Origin: Vesta saturnalis
Lineage: Eukaryota; Arthropoda; Insecta; Coleoptera; Lampyridae
Reading direction: 5' to 3'
Length of the DNA stretch: 64,000 nucleotides
NCBI GenBank assembly: GCA_036346205.1
Contig: JARFJB010000003.1
Coordinates: forward strand, 1,262,501 to 1,326,500
Notes under the pieces: generated by a model
Databases searched by the model: none
What the model was told of the DNA's origin: nothing
The model's input: only the letters and a program-made list of their open reading frames with translations
Position numbers and translations under genes: made by a program
Shown here: positions 11,331-23,108 of the stretch, piece after piece
Layout: each line of letters starts with the position of its first letter
Position numbering within the stretch: the stretch's first letter is position 1

Positions 11331-12440
11331 GTGTTCAACGCCCGCTAGAGACTTGGCATAAATGGTTTCAAAGTTATTTATGGGATCGAGAACAAACAGC
11401 AAAATGCAATGACGTGGTTTCCAGTCCAAAAACAAACTACAAAGGAGTTCCCCAGGGAAGTATATTAGGCCCACTTTTGTTCATACTGTATATAAATGAT
11501 GTTAGTAAAGTCCTGAAATATTGTATCACCTGTTTGCTGACGATACTGTTATATACATATCTGAAGATAATCAAGAAGAAATTATACAAAAGCTGAATGA
11601 AGATCTAGAGGATATGCATAAGTGTCCGGAAGTTAATAAATTAAAGCTAGATGTACAGAAATCAAAAGGAATGTTAATTGGAAAAAACAAAGATACACAA
11701 AACATAAATAATGAAAATGTAGTTATAAAAATAGACGGTGAAAATATTGAAATAGTGGAAAAAAGAAAATATCTAGGTGTAATAATAGATAGAAATCTCA
11801 AATTTAGTGCACATATAGATTATATACTTATACAGAAAAATATCTAAAAAAATAGGAGATTGTATTGATGTGGTTGGTATCTTTCTAAGGAAACGATAAA
11901 AATTATATATATATATCACAATACACACTTACAGCAACTATTTTATACTTAGTAAAACAAACAGTTATCCAAAGACTACAACTTCTCCAAAACAGAGCCA
12001 TGTGAGCTATTTTAAGAGCGAATGAGAGACCAGCATTAAGCAAATGATGAAAACTTTAAACTGGACAGAAATCAGAAGCATGCAGGTTCGTTCATAAAAG
12101 TAAACTTAAACTTATGCCGGCATATTTGTGCAATAAACTAAAGATGTTTTGTGATACCCATGATCATTATACACGAGAAAGACAACGGCGTTCCAAATTC
12201 TGTTTTCTGTAAAGCCCTTGTTGAATAAATTAAGCTTTCATTAAGTATAAGAAGTTTAGATTTGAAACACTTTAAAAAGCGTCCCAAGGAATGGTACTTA
12301 AACAAAAATAGTACTAAGTGGTGAAAATATTAGGTTATATATTTCTTTTATGTTTACAGTGATCATTTAATGTTGATTATTTTTAAGTTTGTTTATGTAG
12401 CATTTTTTTGCTAAATAAAATTCCTTTATTATAACTGTTT
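11330..12440 (+). mobile_element. LINE reverse transcriptase fragment
   Basis: Plus strand: LETWHKWFQSYLWDREQ, then YKGVPQGSILGPLLFILYIN (11435-11495), a frameshift near 11515, then LFADDTVIYISEDNQEEIIQ with an intact FADD catalytic box at 11533-11544, then KRKYLGVIIDRNLKFSAHID. Past 11847 the C-terminus is in several frames. An AT-rich 3' region ends near 12440 with AATAAAATTCC. The endonuclease and the N-terminal RT are missing (5' truncation). Confidence 0.85.
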
Positions 12441-12589
12441 TCCGATATGCCACGTTACTGTCTTTATTTTAATATTACTGCACTACCAGTCCCTAAGCTC
12501 CACCTCTCTAAGTACATTAAAGTTTAACACTAATATTTACCTTCATATGTTCTTTGGAAAGGAAATATGAAATCTAGTATACAGAGTCT

Positions 12590-13880
12590 TGCATCTTGGC
12601 TCCCGTCTTCTACTACATCCAAATGATTTATGCTACAAAAAATATTAAAATAGAGCAATAAAATGCTTGCAAGGTCGTACAGCACATTTAAAAAATATTT
12701 TTACAAATACAGGGTGGCGCATGAGTCCATGACAACGCAAACATATATTTTTTAATGGAACACCATATATATTCCAGATTTCAGTTCTCGCTTTGTACAT
12801 TACCTCAACAAAATTTCAGGATCTTATACAGAGTGCTTTCAAAGATATGACAATTTCTTTGTTTGGCTGTGTTGACTACGATGGAGCCCCCGCCTATTAT
12901 TTCGTTCACGGCAAGAATCATCTTAATTCATTCTTTCCAAATGGGTGGATTGGCAGAGGAGGGCTGTATAACTGGCCACTCCGATCCCCCGATTTAACTA
13001 AACTGGATTTCTTTTTGTGCGGATAATGAAATCGTTTTCCAACTACACCAGAAAATATGCAACAAAGAATAAGGGACGCGTTTGAGAGTATCACGCCCGA
13101 CATGCTAAGAAGAGTAGCAAGGTCTTTTCGAAACCGCCTTCCAAAAAACGGAAGACATATCGAACATAGATTTTAATTAAAAAAATTTGAAACGCTAAAT
13201 TGATATCAAAAACTTTATACATACTTTAACGACGTCACAATAACTTTGTAATAAAACTATTCATAAGTTTGCTATGTCTAATACCAGCTTTTGATGAATA
13301 TCTCTGAAACTTTGAAACATATCAGTATAATTACAAATATAAAAGATGTTGTGTACATCTTTTTTTAACTAAAAAACGAGTGGGTTTGGGTATAGGGAAT
13401 GCTTAATAAAATTTATAGAGTAGCAAATAAACTATCCCATGCCGATGAAAAATATAAGGTGCTCCATTTGAAAATTTGGAGAAAATCTACGTTTCTTGTT
13501 ATAGACCATACTGTATACAACTTCCGATATTTCGTGTAGCCATCTGTATAAAAATAAAATATATCATATACATAAAATATCCTACTACAAATAATAATCT
13601 ATTTCGTTTGTTCTTTAAAGATACAGAGTGATCAACATGTGTCCATTTAGAGAAGGCTGAAATTTTGTTGAGGTAATGTACGAAGCGAGGAGAGTTCAAA
13701 TCGGGAATAATAGATAGGGTGTTCCATTAAAAAATATATAAGTTTGTATTGTCATGGACTTATGGGCTACCCTGTATTTGTGAAGATATTTGTAAAATGT
13801 GCTGTCTAGCAAGCATTTCATGGGTCCATTTTAATATTTTTTGTAATATAAATAATTTAGATGTAGTAGAAGACGGGAAC
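12590..13880. repeat. Outer palindrome whose centre holds a mariner-like element
   Basis: Arms 12590-12707 and 13777-13880 are inverted copies (CCCGTCTTCTACTACATC at left, GATGTAGTAGAAGACGGG at right). The arms meet exactly at TA, flanked ACAAA and TTTGT; the inserted element (12710-13774) separates them. Without the insert this would be a nearly spacer-free palindrome of about 220 bp. Confidence 0.75.
12710..13774 (+). mobile_element. Internally deleted mariner-like element
   Basis: Ends CAGGGTGGCGCATGAGTCCA at left and the inverse of CAGGGTAGCCCATAAGTCCA at right, flanked by TA at 12708-12709 and 13775-13776. The inverted repeats extend about 130 bp. The transposase remnant (12838-13176) shows YDGAPAYYFVHGKN (second catalytic region), WIGRGG, RSPDLTKLDFFLCG (third region), a stop, then ITPDMLRRVARSFRNRLPKN and HIEHRF. 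The N-terminal two thirds are deleted. Confidence 0.85.
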
Positions 13881-13949
13881 TGCCGTACCGTTCATCGGTA
13901 TTGCCTGCACTTAGGCCAAGGAGATAGGTATAACAAAAATTTAAACATA

Positions 13950-14260
13950 AGCCCCTCTGCCCCCTGGGTGAGGGGCTCATGTATACTACACCATTCATCC
14001 GATCGCCATGAAGCTTTGGGAAGTTGTTGACTACACTTTCGCGAAGGTTTTTGGCATTAAAAATTTTTAAATATCGACCTTCAGGAGGAGGGGGGGGGGG
14101 CTATATGCATAATAATAACATTCATCCGATCGCCATGAAACTTTGGGAAGTTGTTGAGTATACTCCTGCGAAGGTTTCTGGCATAAACATTTTTTTTAAA
14201 TATCGGCTCTCATATGCATACTAATTCATCCGATCCCAATGAAAGGGAGAGGAATAATGT
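13950..14260 (+). repeat. Degenerate tandem repeat, about three units
   Basis: CATTCATCCGATCGCCATGA recurs at about 13991 and 14120, and a diverged start (ATTCATCCGATCCCAATGA) at about 14223. The first two copies continue ARCTTTGGGAAGTTGTTGA and GCGAAGGTTT. Period about 105-130 bp. A run of ten G lies near 14091. Confidence 0.75.
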
Positions 14261-14720
14261 GTTATATTTGAGCGCAGTAAAGCGCGCCGGGTACTGCTAA
14301 TAAAAAATATTGTTTTTTCAATAAATTATGGTAAAATAAAAATTTAAATAGATATTTGTTTAAAACTCCACTTTTTTGTTACCTGTGCATATCTCTACCT
14401 ATTGTGGACTTTTATTGTAATGCTTCAGTGCAATTTTCACATAAAAAAGGAATTTTAACTTTAATTGAAATAAAAGAAACAAGTAATTATAATGATAAAT
14501 GCATTTCCTGCTGAATACAAATGGTTTAATTAGATATTCAGATAAAATGTTTTGATAAAAATACATTGATTTTGGGAATTTATGGTAACTTGACAACAGA
14601 CAATTCAAAATCTATTCATGTGGTATCTTACTTTTGAATCTATGTTCTAGAGCGTTATCCACGCCCATTATTGTAACTTGCATTGATTTTAATTTTATTA
14701 AATACATAAATAAAAAGTTT

Positions 14721-14793
14721 ACCTTGAGTAGGATTTGAACCTACGACCTGTACTTTGATAGAGTACCGCGCTGACCAACTGCGCTGTCGAGAT
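14721..14793 (-). tRNA. tRNA-like sequence, anticodon position ATC
   Basis: The minus strand folds as a cloverleaf of 73 nt: acceptor ATCTCGA with TCAAGGT (six of seven pairs, one G-T), D stem GCGC/GCGC around AGTTGGTCA, anticodon stem GTACT/AGTAC with loop CTATCAA, T stem GTAGG/CCTAC with loop TTCAAAT. The B box GGTTCAAATCC is intact. The anticodon would read ATC (Asp), unusual for a nuclear tRNA, so I take it as a tRNA-derived mobile-element head or a tRNA pseudogene rather than a working tRNA. Confidence 0.5.
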
Positions 14794-14925
14794 TCAAGCC
14801 CCAATCGATGAAAATTTTGTCTTTATGTATGTAGAACTGATGTAATTTGATTGTAATCTTATTATATTTAGAATTTACTTCAGTTCTACATACATAAAGA
14901 CAAAATTTACATTGATTGGGGCTAC

Positions 14926-14991
14926 ATCTCGATAGTGCAGTTGGTTAACTACTCTACAAAGTACAGGTCGTAGGTTCAAATCCTCTCAGGT
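14926..14991 (+). tRNA. Second tRNA-like copy, deleted
   Basis: Same unit as 14721-14793 in the opposite orientation, starting ATCTCGATAGTGCAGTTGG with the B box GGTTCAAATCC. The D-arm 3' side and anticodon stem have lost about seven bases and the T stem is broken (CCTCTC). Pseudogenic. Confidence 0.5.
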
Positions 14992-15505
14992 AAACTTTTA
15001 TTTATTTATTAATAAAATTAATAATAATTAATATTTGCCTTTGAACTTATTCGTTCATAACAAAACTTCTTTAATAAAAAATGTCTTTAGATCTATTAAA
15101 TTTATTTCAATATTATGTATAATAGTAAAGAAATAATTAGATAAATGAACATAAGCGTTTATTAAAATTAATACTTATTATAAAAAAAAAACATTAAAAT
15201 AATATTAACATACACCAAGAATAATAGAAAAATTACATCATACATTCATCCTCTAGGAAGTCTGGCATCTATAATTTCTAGGAGGATGCATTCACTATAA
15301 ACTAGTATTAGTTTTGGAAGCATTGTTTTTCCACAAATTTTCATCCTTAAAAGTTCTCCACGCTGAAATCGTTATCACTGAATAATACAAAATCCTTTTT
15401 GGTAATATTTAATTAGCTTTATACCTGATAATAGTAGTTGTTATTTGTTTTTATCCCTTAACACCATTTTGTTAAATATTACTAATGTGATTGTAAAAAT
15501 AAGTA

Positions 15506-16728
15506 CGGTATTCGCCAAAATAAAGAGTACCGAAATATGAAGGGCCATGGAATGGCTTGGGCGATGTCTGTTTGTTATGTTTGGCTTGTTTGTCGTTAAC
15601 TGTCATAACAATATTACACTTCGTGTTAAAATCGTTCTGACAACCGAGGTAGAACATTATTTACGTTCATACGGAAGTGGACGGGGCAATGGCCCAAGTT
15701 TGAAAAATATAGGGAGCAATTTAATAAAGCTGCACCAAGTAAAAGCGTAATGTTAGCAATTGTTGAGAAATTTCGTCGCACTGGTAGTATGTTGTGTCAG
15801 CGTCAGCGTTCTTCAGGTCTTCGAAGAACAGTTTGTACAAAAAACAATGAAGAACAGGTTCTTGACCAGGTTTTGTAGGCTCCACAAAGAAGTCGTCGAC
15901 GAACCGCGTATAAATTAAACATCAGTGAAACATCCACACATAGAGTGTTCAAAGGCATTGTTGGTTATCCATATGGTATTCAAACTGGTTAAGGACTAAG
16001 CGCTGTGGACAAACGTTCAAGAAAAGATTATTGTTGAGCCTAGTATACGAAGATACCGATTTCTTGAAAAATGTATGGTTTTCAGACGAAAGTCACGTTC
16101 ATCTAAATCGCTATATCAATAGACAAACAATTCGATTTCTTGGATTTGAACGACCTGACTTGATTGTGGAAAAACCACTTCACAGTGATCGAGTTACCAT
16201 TTGGTGTGCTGTATCGGGGTCCTTCTTTTATTGAGGACGGGAATCAACACACACAGTTACTGTTAATCAAGAGCGTTACAAGCAGAACATGATCATACCT
16301 TTTGTGAGAGATTTAACAAATTTTTGCCGCGCACGAAATTTACAGTTGAATAGGCAATTTACAGTTGAATAGGCAATGGTTTCAACAGGATGGCTCCACG
16401 AGCCATACAGCCGCGAGCATTTTGGAAACAATAATTTCTCGTGGAACAGACTTCGATTATCCTTCACATTCACCTGGTACATACATTTGGGGTATGATGA
16501 AAGAGTCGGTATTCCGCTCATGATGCACCACTGAATATTGCAGAACTGTGGCAAACAATAAGAACTTATTTCCAACAACTGCGTCAACCACTATTTATTA
16601 ATATGTTCAATGATCTGCAAAATCGCTATGAAGCTTGTTTACGCCGTAATGGTGCTCATTTTGAACATGTAAATTACAAAAATTAATAAAGTTGTTGGTT
16701 TCGGTACTGTTTATTTTGGCGATTGCTG
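15506..16728 (+). mobile_element. mariner-like element, 1223 bp
   Basis: TA at 15504-15505 and 16729-16730. Inverted ends share TCGCCAAAATAAA and AGTACCGAAA with a few mismatches. The transposase lies on the plus strand between them. Different subfamily from the elements at 3.3 and 12.7 kb, judged by its ends. Confidence 0.85.
15640..16686 (+). pseudogene. mariner-like transposase, disrupted
   Basis: N-terminal HTH-type stretch (SKSVMLAIVEKFRRTGSML, about 15740) with stops after VLDQVL and after GIQTG. The first catalytic region is VWFSDESHVHLN (16075-16110), then VTIWCAVSGS, frameshift, QQDGSTSHTAASILE (second region, about 16385), and HFEHV near the C-terminus (16660). A 20-bp tandem duplication (ACAGTTGAATAGGCAATTT at 16342 and 16361) shifts the frame. 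At least four disablements. Confidence 0.85.
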
Positions 16729-16779
16729 TATTTACCTAATTGTATTATCAATAGTAGTAAAACAGTTTGCACGTTTTAA

Positions 16780-17100
16780 ATTATCTAATTAACTTTCCTT
16801 TTACCGAGAATAAACGTTTTATTTCAATTAAGTCAGCATCCCCAACTAATCCATCTGGTGAAACTGCTAGAAATGAATACTCTAGGGCAGCGAACATTCA
16901 CAGTTTTGAACAGGTATATCGAATTTTGCTTTGTATTGTGGAATTTCTGTTGCTTCTTTCACTCTTCCAAATAGGATAGAAGGAGTATTCAAATCCTTGT
17001 GGTATAAAATAGATTTTACCAGATTATGGTAATGTGTAGTGGACCTTCTTCTTACAACTTTTCCTAAATTAGGGGCGGTTAGATATTCCTTCTGATATTA
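16780..17100 (-). pseudogene. Second YqaJ-domain relic
   Basis: Minus strand: KEYLTAPNLGKVVRRRSTTH then HNLVKSILY (17095-17010 region), the N-terminal helix pattern of YqaJ-type nucleases. After a frame change comes EYSFLAVSPDGLVGDADLIE followed by IKR (16880-16820), the nuclease core D...E-I-K-C with Cys replaced by Arg. It is more canonical at the first part than the 8.7-kb copy, so it comes from a related but separate insertion. No Mutator domain beside it. Confidence 0.7.
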
Positions 17101-17944
17101 TATTTCTTGTAAAAAGAACACGAGCTCATTTTGTTTCTCACCCCCAAAATTCGGTTTGAGGCTATGAGAGTTCTGGTCTTCTGTTTGCTGCATTTGGAGA
17201 TCAATAGAAGTTCTACAAGTACTGGAGAATAGCTATTCACTTTCGTCAGAGGAAAGGAATTGTGAAACTGGAGATTCGGTCCTTCGGCGCAAACTGTTTT
17301 ACCTTGGGCCCCCACATCTTCAAGCTCGTGACACACGACCACAAACGACTTGAAGATGTATGGTTTGTCATGGTTGGTCTAGTAGAGATCGACCTTATGA
17401 CGGCGTCGTTCAGCTATTGAGCTATTCCTTGCGTAGTCCTGGGCGTCACTTTCATTCATTCACCTAGCCCGTTCCTGAATACGGCACCCGGGGAAGCGCA
17501 CGGTAGAAGCCATCTTCTGCTATATAGTAGGTATACAGTCCCTTAAATATTTATCTTGGTAATTAAGAAAAGCCCTAAGAAAAATTTGCTAACTCTTATA
17601 AGATCGCTTTAAATATACAGCAGGAGAGATAAATAAATTTAGTTTATGGTTTTACTATTTCATTCGATTCAAACTTTAAAAAAAAATCTAAAGAACTTTT
17701 AACAATTCAAACGCACGCGTTTCTCTTTCCGTTATGAATGAACCATCAATTGAACTTCCTCAATTTTTTTCTCCCTTAATTGTTTCTGAGATAGTTCTAG
17801 TTTTACTCGCGTATTTTTAAAAATACTTGTTAACTTAAAAATTACTTTTTTTAATTTTTCTAATGGTATTTGTGAAATAAAAGTGTAGCGCATCTTCTCT
17901 TTACCGATATACAAATAAAGTCAAACATTTAGAAAATAAATTAG
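17101..17944. other. Unassigned intronic stretch
   Basis: A minus-strand open frame 17342-17079 continues upstream of the YqaJ relic and is not recognised. A C-rich patch lies near 17470. No terminal repeats seen. Confidence 0.3.
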
Positions 17945-20560
17945 TTACCCGGGGGTGGGGGGTTACACTGGCGGGTGCTTCTCCCCAAGACGGTTGGAAA
18001 GAAACGACTTCGAGTGGCTCCATTGGGCAGCAGCGGTCGACGGGGGCGTTCAGAGCGGATGTTTCCGTAATAGAATTATCGCAGAGGGAAAACGATGCTG
18101 AGAGAGAACAATACAATTGCCTCGGATCGACCTGGCTACAAGGGGCGGTCATGGTCGAAACGGACAGTCCTTGTTGCTGACGAATGTGCAAGGCGAGTCG
18201 GTACGTGGAATGTTAGAAGTATGCATGGTAAAGAATTTGAAATTGCGATTGTAATGTACGAAAGACACCTTATATTCTGTGTGTTTCGGAGACAAAGCGC
18301 TAAGGAAATGATGCTATGGAGATGTAGGATGGCAGCCTAGCACTATGGACAGAAGTTGAGACTGAAGTGCATGGCAAAAAAGGAGTTGGGCTGATCGTAA
18401 GTGAAAGAGCGAAAATATGTGTTAAACAGTACGAATTGGTATCTTCCCGGGTAATGTGGGTTAGAATGAAAGTGGTGTTGCTTATTGCATGCTATGCAAT
18501 GGTGAATGAAGAAAGAGACCAGGAGCGTGAAACTTCTGGAATGAAGTAGAGAACGTGTTGAACGTATGTAAGCCAAACGAAAGAGTGATGATAGTGGGGG
18601 ATATGAACGGATGGGTGGGTGTACAGAGAAAACATACTGAACGCGTTCTAGGAAAGTTCGGAAGACCAAAGAGTCAATGAGAATGGTGAACGCCTGGTGA
18701 ACATCTGTGTGGAGAAAGCCTGTTTGTATCCAATACGTGGTTTAAACATAAAAATGTGCATATGTATACATGACAAAGAGGTGAATCTAAAAGTATGATT
18801 GAGTTGATACTGTATGGCTTAGAAACCTGGTGTAAGACACAAAAGTAATGCGAGGATCGGAGTGTGGATCGGACCACTTTTTGGTTGTATCGAGAGTGTG
18901 TTTAAGGCAAAAGTGAGTCTGGAGAAGGAAAGGAAACGTAGTGCGAATGTCCAGAATTAGGGTAGACAAACTAGTGGATGATGGTGCGAGAGTGAAATAC
19001 GCAGATGCTGTGAGTAAAGAGTTGAATGTGAATGAAACAGTGCGGAACGAACAAATAAAAGACACTGACGTTGGAAAGTGCATGGATAAGCTTGAAAAAC
19101 TGTGTTGTCAATTGTGCCGTGCGGATATGTGGAAGAGCGACTGTAGGTAGACAGAAAAAATGTGCTTTGTGGAATGAGTCGGTACAAAGGGCAATATGTA
19201 AAAAAAATGCGTACATGGAAATGATTTTGCTGCAAAAAATGAGACTGAGAAAGAGCGATTGTATGAGGTGTACAGATTAAGAAACAAAGAAGCGAAGGAG
19301 GCAGTGAGAATGATGAAGAGGAAGTGATGGCTGTGGAAGGAGAGAAAATGCAAAACAAATTTGAGGGAAACAAAAAACTTTTCTGGAAATGGGTCTAAAA
19401 TACAACACGTGGCTCAAAACAGAACGCTGCAGGAGTTATGAATATGAGCAACTAAATACTATGGGACGATTGTGAAATGAAATGCTGGCAAGAATATTTC
19501 GGAAAGCTGTGCAGTAATGAGGAAAGTAAGATTAAAGGGTTAAATAAGGAGAATGTAGAAGGAATGGTGAATGAAACTGAGAAGGATATTGGGATATATG
19601 AGTTAGAGAAAATGGTAGGGAGGTTGAAAAACGGCAAGGGAGCAGGCGTAGATGAAATCACTGGTGAAATGCTAAAGTATGGAGGTGCAAAGCTTATACG
19701 AAGATTTTGTGAATTATTCAATGTATGCCTTATGTGTGGAAAAGTGCCGAGGGATTGGAAGAGCGCGATCATTGTACCACTGTATAAGAGTAAGGGGAAC
19801 AAGAGTGATTGCAAGAACTACAGACGAATAAGTTTGCTCAGCTTATCTGGTAAAATATTTGGAGGAATACTGATTGGTAGAGTACGGGGTGGTTTCATGC
19901 CAGGGAGAGGATGTGTCGATAAGATGGTTAGTCTTCAGCAGGTAATCGAAATGTGTTTAAAAAGGAAGCTGTTCTGTGCGTTTGTAGAACTGGAAAAAGC
20001 ATACGACAGAGTGAATTGGGAGAATCTGTGGGAAATATTAAATGAATATGGGTAGTATACAACGGTAGTCGAGCATGTGTTAGGGTGAGAGGAAGTGTGA
20101 GTGAATACTTTAACATTGAGCAAGGAGAGCGACAGCTGTGTGATGTCACCGTGGTTGTTCAATGTATACGTGGGTAAATGTGTTAGACTAGCATGTACCG
20201 ATACAAATGGTGTAATGGTTGGTGACGTAAATGTACGACTTCTGGTGTACGCAGATGACATAGTCTTATTAAACGAGGAATCTACAGTAGCGTGTTTGTC
20301 CCGTCAGTACTGTATGGAAGTGAGACATGGGAATGTCAAAAAAAGCACGAAAGAAAGATAAATGTCGTGGGTATAAGATTCCTGAGAAGCGCAAGTGGTC
20401 AAACGAGAAGGGACAAGATAAAGAATGAATGCATAATGACGGAGTGTAGCGAGGAAATGACGATGATGGATAAATGTAACAGTACTGCCAGGAGATGGTT
20501 TTTGAACAATTTATAGTTCAGCTTGAAATTATTTCTTAGACAAGAGATGGTGTCTAGCGG
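17945..20560 (+). mobile_element. RTE-like LINE, degraded
   Basis: GC-rich 5' region (17945-18100), then endonuclease pieces: GTWNVRSMHGKEFEIAIVMY (18205), GKKGVGLIVSERAKICVKQY (18372), VMWVRMKVVLLIACYA, and in other frames GDMNGWVGV. RT follows: LKNGKGAGVDEITGEMLKYG (19625), WKSAIIVPLYKSKGNKSDCK, NYRRISLLSLSGKIF, GGFMPGRGCVDKM, VELEKAYDRVNWENLWEIL, then YADDIVLL with the YADD box at 20248-20259, and a C-terminus with RRWF. The pattern matches the endonuclease-RT family often misannotated as craniofacial development protein 2. Many frameshifts and an internal deletion near 19880 make it dead. Confidence 0.85.
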
Positions 20561-23100
20561 AGGAGAGTAACAAAAATTGATGGTGAATTTTGAAACTAAC
20601 GCGAGGTTTGTACGGCAATTTGAAGATTAGAGTCCTAGTTGTCAATTGTTTACTGGTACAGGCCAAAAGGAACGGGGTCAGGATCAAACGGGTTTATTAA
20701 CGCAGTTGACTGGGCATAAAAGTTTAGGATCGAATTATGACTCTGGTTTCGTATTACGACACCGGTATCGTAATACGGATCTGGTTAATAGGAAGAACGG
20801 GGTTGAGGCCGAAGACTAAACATCTGCACGTATCGCGATTTTACTAGCGAATATGGTTTGATTTTTAATTTCGCGCTGTAGAAGGAGTATACTAATGGCG
20901 TTGGTACACAAACCTACATTTGAATGGCAATCGTACCTATGAATGTTAAAACTATAATGCTTATTTTAAATATAAAATTAAAAAAATAAGTAAATTTTAA
21001 AACCAGTGGTAGTTTGAATTTTACAGCTACTATAAGTAACCAACAAAATTTCTTAATGAGTAAAGTGGACACTCAAACTCCATTCAATGGAATTACAAAT
21101 CAGCACTTTATCTCACGAGCTTAAAATAGTTAACATATTTTTAATAGCGCGCTGTGCTAAACTGTCCATGCGCAAGATTCAGCGCCAAAAAAAAACGCCT
21201 TTTTTTGGGTTGCTTTATAAAATTCACAAATCGAAGCGGGAGCCTTGAATTTACACATTTTATTGCTTAACTAGCAACCGTCTTTCTTTGCAAATTTTAT
21301 TTCTAATTAATAAAACTTACCCAGCGGTGTATAATACAAACATAACTGGAAAATTAATACTAAAAATCTAAAACCATCTGTTGCTAAAAAAAATGTGACG
21401 GTTCTCACATACAAAAATTCATTTGGACGGATACAAATTTCATTTATCTTATAAAGAAATATACAATTGTATTTAAAACTTATCAATTGATGAATTTTTC
21501 GAACGCAATGGTTGGTAATAATGGTAACTTTAAACCTTAAATTTTTTCTGGCAGTTGTGATTTTAAAATACGTATTAGACACGTTGATGTCATCAATATA
21601 ACTTAAAAATGTCACAAAAAAAATTTCGTTAACGTTAGCACAAACAATTTTGTGTATCACGCCCAGAAGCGACTATTCGCAGTTGTAGGTATCACTATTA
21701 AAACTATGGTTGCTGGACTTGTGGTGCTGTAATCTTTTACTCCACATTAAAACGTTTAATTTATCAATTTGATTGCTCAACACGGTAAATCAATAAAATT
21801 AGGACCAATCACATTTTCTTACTATTCTTGTTTTGTTTTAAATAATGTCCTTTTTATTAACTTGGATTTAATTTACGGAACATTTTTTATTAGTGGTGAT
21901 TAAAATTATTCTCCATCAATTCTTCTTAATAAGTTGTTCGTTATAAACTTGTCTTTAAATCTGCGTGCTCTCGCTTATTTGTCAGTTCCAGCTTCTATAA
22001 TTTTCCTTTTGTATAAGTTACATTGTTTTTCTGCGTTCAACAGCAAGCTTCGCTTGATGATGTCAGCTTCCTCCACCCAGAAACTCGCATGAGACTATCG
22101 AGTATATTATTCTTTAATATACTACAAAAGCGCTTCCGAGAGCTCAAGGTTGGCGGCATATGTCCTTTTTATTTATGTTAAGATCTTTAATTATACCTTA
22201 AAAAAATAATCACAAACCATACGAACATTAAACAAAAGAAATTTAATATCTCGTAATTTACGTAACTAATGACTAATTTCGTAAATATATTTAACAAATA
22301 AGCATGTACCTAGTATATACCATAAAACAGGTGACGCATGTTTTATAACATTTATTGTAACCTCAAAATAACAATGAGCACCTGGATAGTTTTACCTTAC
22401 AACTTCAGGATGTCAAAGTAGAAATAATAAAGGGATGCTCTGGGTTTCGGACTCGCTTTCTCCTGTTGGCACGATAGCTGGCGTCTCTTCACTAATTATA
22501 GTTATCACACCAAAAATTCTACTTCATTAACTGATGGCTGGGTACAATTGCCATCAGCAAGACTACGTAGTTTCCTGGAGCATTTAAGTTACATTCAATA
22601 CTAACAACCAGTACGTATGTTCCACTGATACCCTCAACTCTCACGTTCTTTAAACCAACTCTCTTAGTTGCTGAAGCTTTAACTAAGCCTTTCGCGATTG
22701 TTTTCCCCTGGGTGATACTAGTGCACCGGGAAAAAATTAGTAAATAGGGTGTGTTCAGCAAACTCTTCACCGAAATACGCAAAGCGAAACGGGGCAAAAT
22801 CCCTCAAAACTTCACCATTCTACACGTTATTCAGATACACACGCAGATAGATGAGGTTAACTTAACGCCACCACCGGGTGTTAGCTGATGTGGGACCTAC
22901 TCAACTCGTCGCCCTCCATTTAGTCAGTGTCCTTCTCTCGCGATTATTCAAGACTTTTTAAACTTCAACGAAACATAGCCAATCACAAAGCTAAATTTCC
23001 TTAAAATTTTCGTATACACGAGCTAGAAAATTCTTCATTGGCACAAACTAGCAACATCAGGCTACACGCAAAAAAATTGCAACCTGATGTGTTTTCGTCG
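20561..23100. other. Unassigned intronic stretch with one unrecognised minus-strand frame
   Basis: 20640-20860 is less AT-rich with several GGTATCG/GTAATACG-like repeats. 22797-22519 (minus) is an open stretch of 92 codons (SVKSLLNTPYLLIFSRCTSI, then VEGISGTYVLVVSIECNL). I recognise neither. It may be an old LTR-element remnant, but no LTR pair was found. Confidence 0.25.
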
Positions 23101-23108
23101 TCACTATA

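Larger units (their letters stand above)
14680..15035. repeat. Inverted repeat carrying one tRNA-like sequence per arm
   Basis: Arms 14680-14840 and 14878-15035 are inverted copies with a spacer of about 40 bp. Each has, from outside in, an AT-rich end, a tRNA-like unit, then GCCCCAATCGATG and TTGTCTTTATGTATGTAGAA. Outside the arms I see no target duplication. Confidence 0.85.

Noticed and set aside
18343..20261. Many minus-strand Ser/Leu/His-rich frames
   Set aside because: Antisense shadows of the purine-rich RTE-like LINE.
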